NCBI GenBank assembly: GCA_946612175.1
Contig: CAMOEO010000219.1
Location: 1-5,517 of the forward strand
Reading direction: 5' to 3'
Origin: an uncultured Verrucomicrobiota bacterium
GTDB lineage: Bacteria; Verrucomicrobiota; Kiritimatiellia; RFP12; UBA3636
DNA: 5,517 nt
Shown piece after piece: positions 4,619 through 5,517 of the stretch. The notes below the pieces were generated by a model that ran no database searches, was not told the DNA's origin, and saw only the letters and a list, made by a program, of their open reading frames with translations. A program made the position numbers and the translations under genes. How positions within the stretch are numbered: position 1 is the first letter of the stretch; each line of letters starts with the position of its first letter.

Positions 4619-5517
4619 ATGTTCTCCAAAATCTTCATCGACCGACCCCGGCTCGCCTTCGTCTGCTCGCTCGTACTCATGCTCGCGGGCGCGATCTGCA
4701 TCCAGAAGCTCCCCGTCGAGGAGTATCCGGACATCGCGCCCCCGCAGATCAACGTGATGTGCAACTATCCCGGTGCGACCTCCCAGACGATCAAGGACAC
4801 CGTCGGCACCGCCATCGAGGCGCAGATCAACGGCGTCGACGACATGCTCTACTTCTCCTGCAACGCGGAGGACAACGGCAACTTCTTCGCCCGCGTCTAC
4901 TTCAAGCCCGGGACGGACACCGACATCGCGATGGTCAACGTCCAGAACGCGGTGAAGCGCGCCGAGCCCTCGCTGCCGGAGGAGGTGACGCGCCAGGGCG
5001 TCCGCGTGAGCAAGCAGTCCACGGACATTCTCTGCATGTACGCGTTCCTCACGGATGGCTCGCACATGTCGACGATGGAACTGAACAACTACGTCTCGAA
5101 GAACGTCGCCGACGCGCTCGCGCGCGTCGACGGCGTCGGATCCGTGACGGCCATGGGCGACACCTACGCGATGCGCATCTGGCTCGACCCGGTGCGCATG
5201 GACGGCCTCGGCGTCTCGGTCACCGAGATCAACGCCGCCGTCGCCTCGCAGAACATCCAGGCGACCGCCGGCTCCGTCGGCGGCGAGCGCGCCAACCCCT
5301 ACGTGCAGTATCGCATCAACACGCTCGGGCGCCTGCAGACGCCGGAACAGTTCGAGAACATCGTGATCCGCACGGACGAGAACGGCAACGCGCTCCGGAT
5401 CCGCGACGTCGGCCGCGCCGAGCTCGGGCCGCAGCAGACGGGCTTCATCGGCGAGTTCAACGGCAAGAACGCCGTCGGCCTGCAGGTCTACCGCGACACC
5501 GGCGCCAACGCCGTCGC
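4619..5517 (+). CDS. RND multidrug efflux permease, HAE1 (AcrB/MexB) family, N-terminal part
   Basis: From ATG 4619 the frame stays open to the right edge, giving the first 300 of an expected roughly 1,030-1,050 residues. It would be the inner-membrane trimeric proton/drug antiporter working with the adaptor at 1623-2747. Seen: FIDRPRLAFV (6-15) and the first membrane helix (about 10-28), then LPVEEYPDIAPP (31-42), which aligns with AcrB LPVAQYPTIAPP. Next come YPGATSQTIKDTV (50-62), NGVDDMLYFSCN (71-82), GTDTDIAMVNVQNAV (98-112), LPEEVTRQGV (119-128), YAMRIWLDP (183-191), ASQNIQATAGSVGG (209-222) and IRDVGRAELG (261-270). These follow the AcrB PN1/PN2 porter-domain order with almost no gaps. 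The proton-relay residues lie outside the window. There is no Shine-Dalgarno. No outer-membrane TolC-like factor is visible; it may lie downstream. Confidence 0.95.
   Translation, partial: MFSKIFIDRPRLAFVCSLVLMLAGAICIQKLPVEEYPDIAPPQINVMCNYPGATSQTIKDTVGTAIEAQINGVDDMLYFSCNAEDNGNFFARVYFKPGTDTDIAMVNVQNAVKRAEPSLPEEVTRQGVRVSKQSTDILCMYAFLTDGSHMSTMELNNYVSKNVADALARVDGVGSVTAMGDTYAMRIWLDPVRMDGLGVSVTEINAAVASQNIQATAGSVGGERANPYVQYRINTLGRLQTPEQFENIVIRTDENGNALRIRDVGRAELGPQQTGFIGEFNGKNAVGLQVYRDTGANAV

Noticed and set aside
1..5517. CRISPR array, tRNA, rRNA or riboswitch
   Set aside because: No regularly spaced repeats, no cloverleaf-like sequence and no conserved aptamer pattern seen; almost all of the window is protein-coding.

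Overview
The window is a GC-rich bacterial chromosomal segment with tightly packed genes and strongly C/G-ending codons. No ribosomal RNA or other phylogenetic marker is present. The efflux components point to a Gram-negative (two-membrane) cell: a secreted periplasmic adaptor and an AcrB-type RND pump. Several starts lack a Shine-Dalgarno sequence and sit behind C/A-rich, G-poor leaders. With the high GC, this fits Verrucomicrobiota/Kiritimatiellota-like or related lineages, but that assignment is a weak inference.

Layout. (1) Positions 1-950, minus strand: a nearly complete UDP-glucuronate 4-epimerase-type extended SDR enzyme, whose last few codons lie beyond the left edge. (2) 951-1071: a short divergent promoter region. 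(3) 1072-2747, plus strand: a MarR-family regulator overlapping by 4 bp (ATGA) a periplasmic RND adaptor of the AcrA/MexA type. (4) 2748-2905: a C-rich stretch, then a near-consensus promoter with repeated operator-like sequences. (5) 2906-4581: a HipB-like HTH antitoxin and a HipA-family Ser/Thr kinase toxin, overlapping by 4 bp (GTGA). (6) 4619 to the right edge: the first 300 residues of an AcrB/MexB-like HAE1 RND permease.

How the genes fit together. MarR, adaptor and permease form a classic self-regulated multidrug-efflux operon. Here a complete hipBA toxin-antitoxin module with its own promoter and operators sits between the adaptor and the permease. No intrinsic terminator is seen between hipA and the permease, which starts 37 bp after the hipA stop. 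Permease transcription may therefore come partly or wholly from the hipBA promoter. This would link two drug-tolerance systems (persistence-type kinase and efflux) on one transcript and is the most interesting aspect of the window. The arrangement is read directly from sequence; the regulatory consequence is inference.
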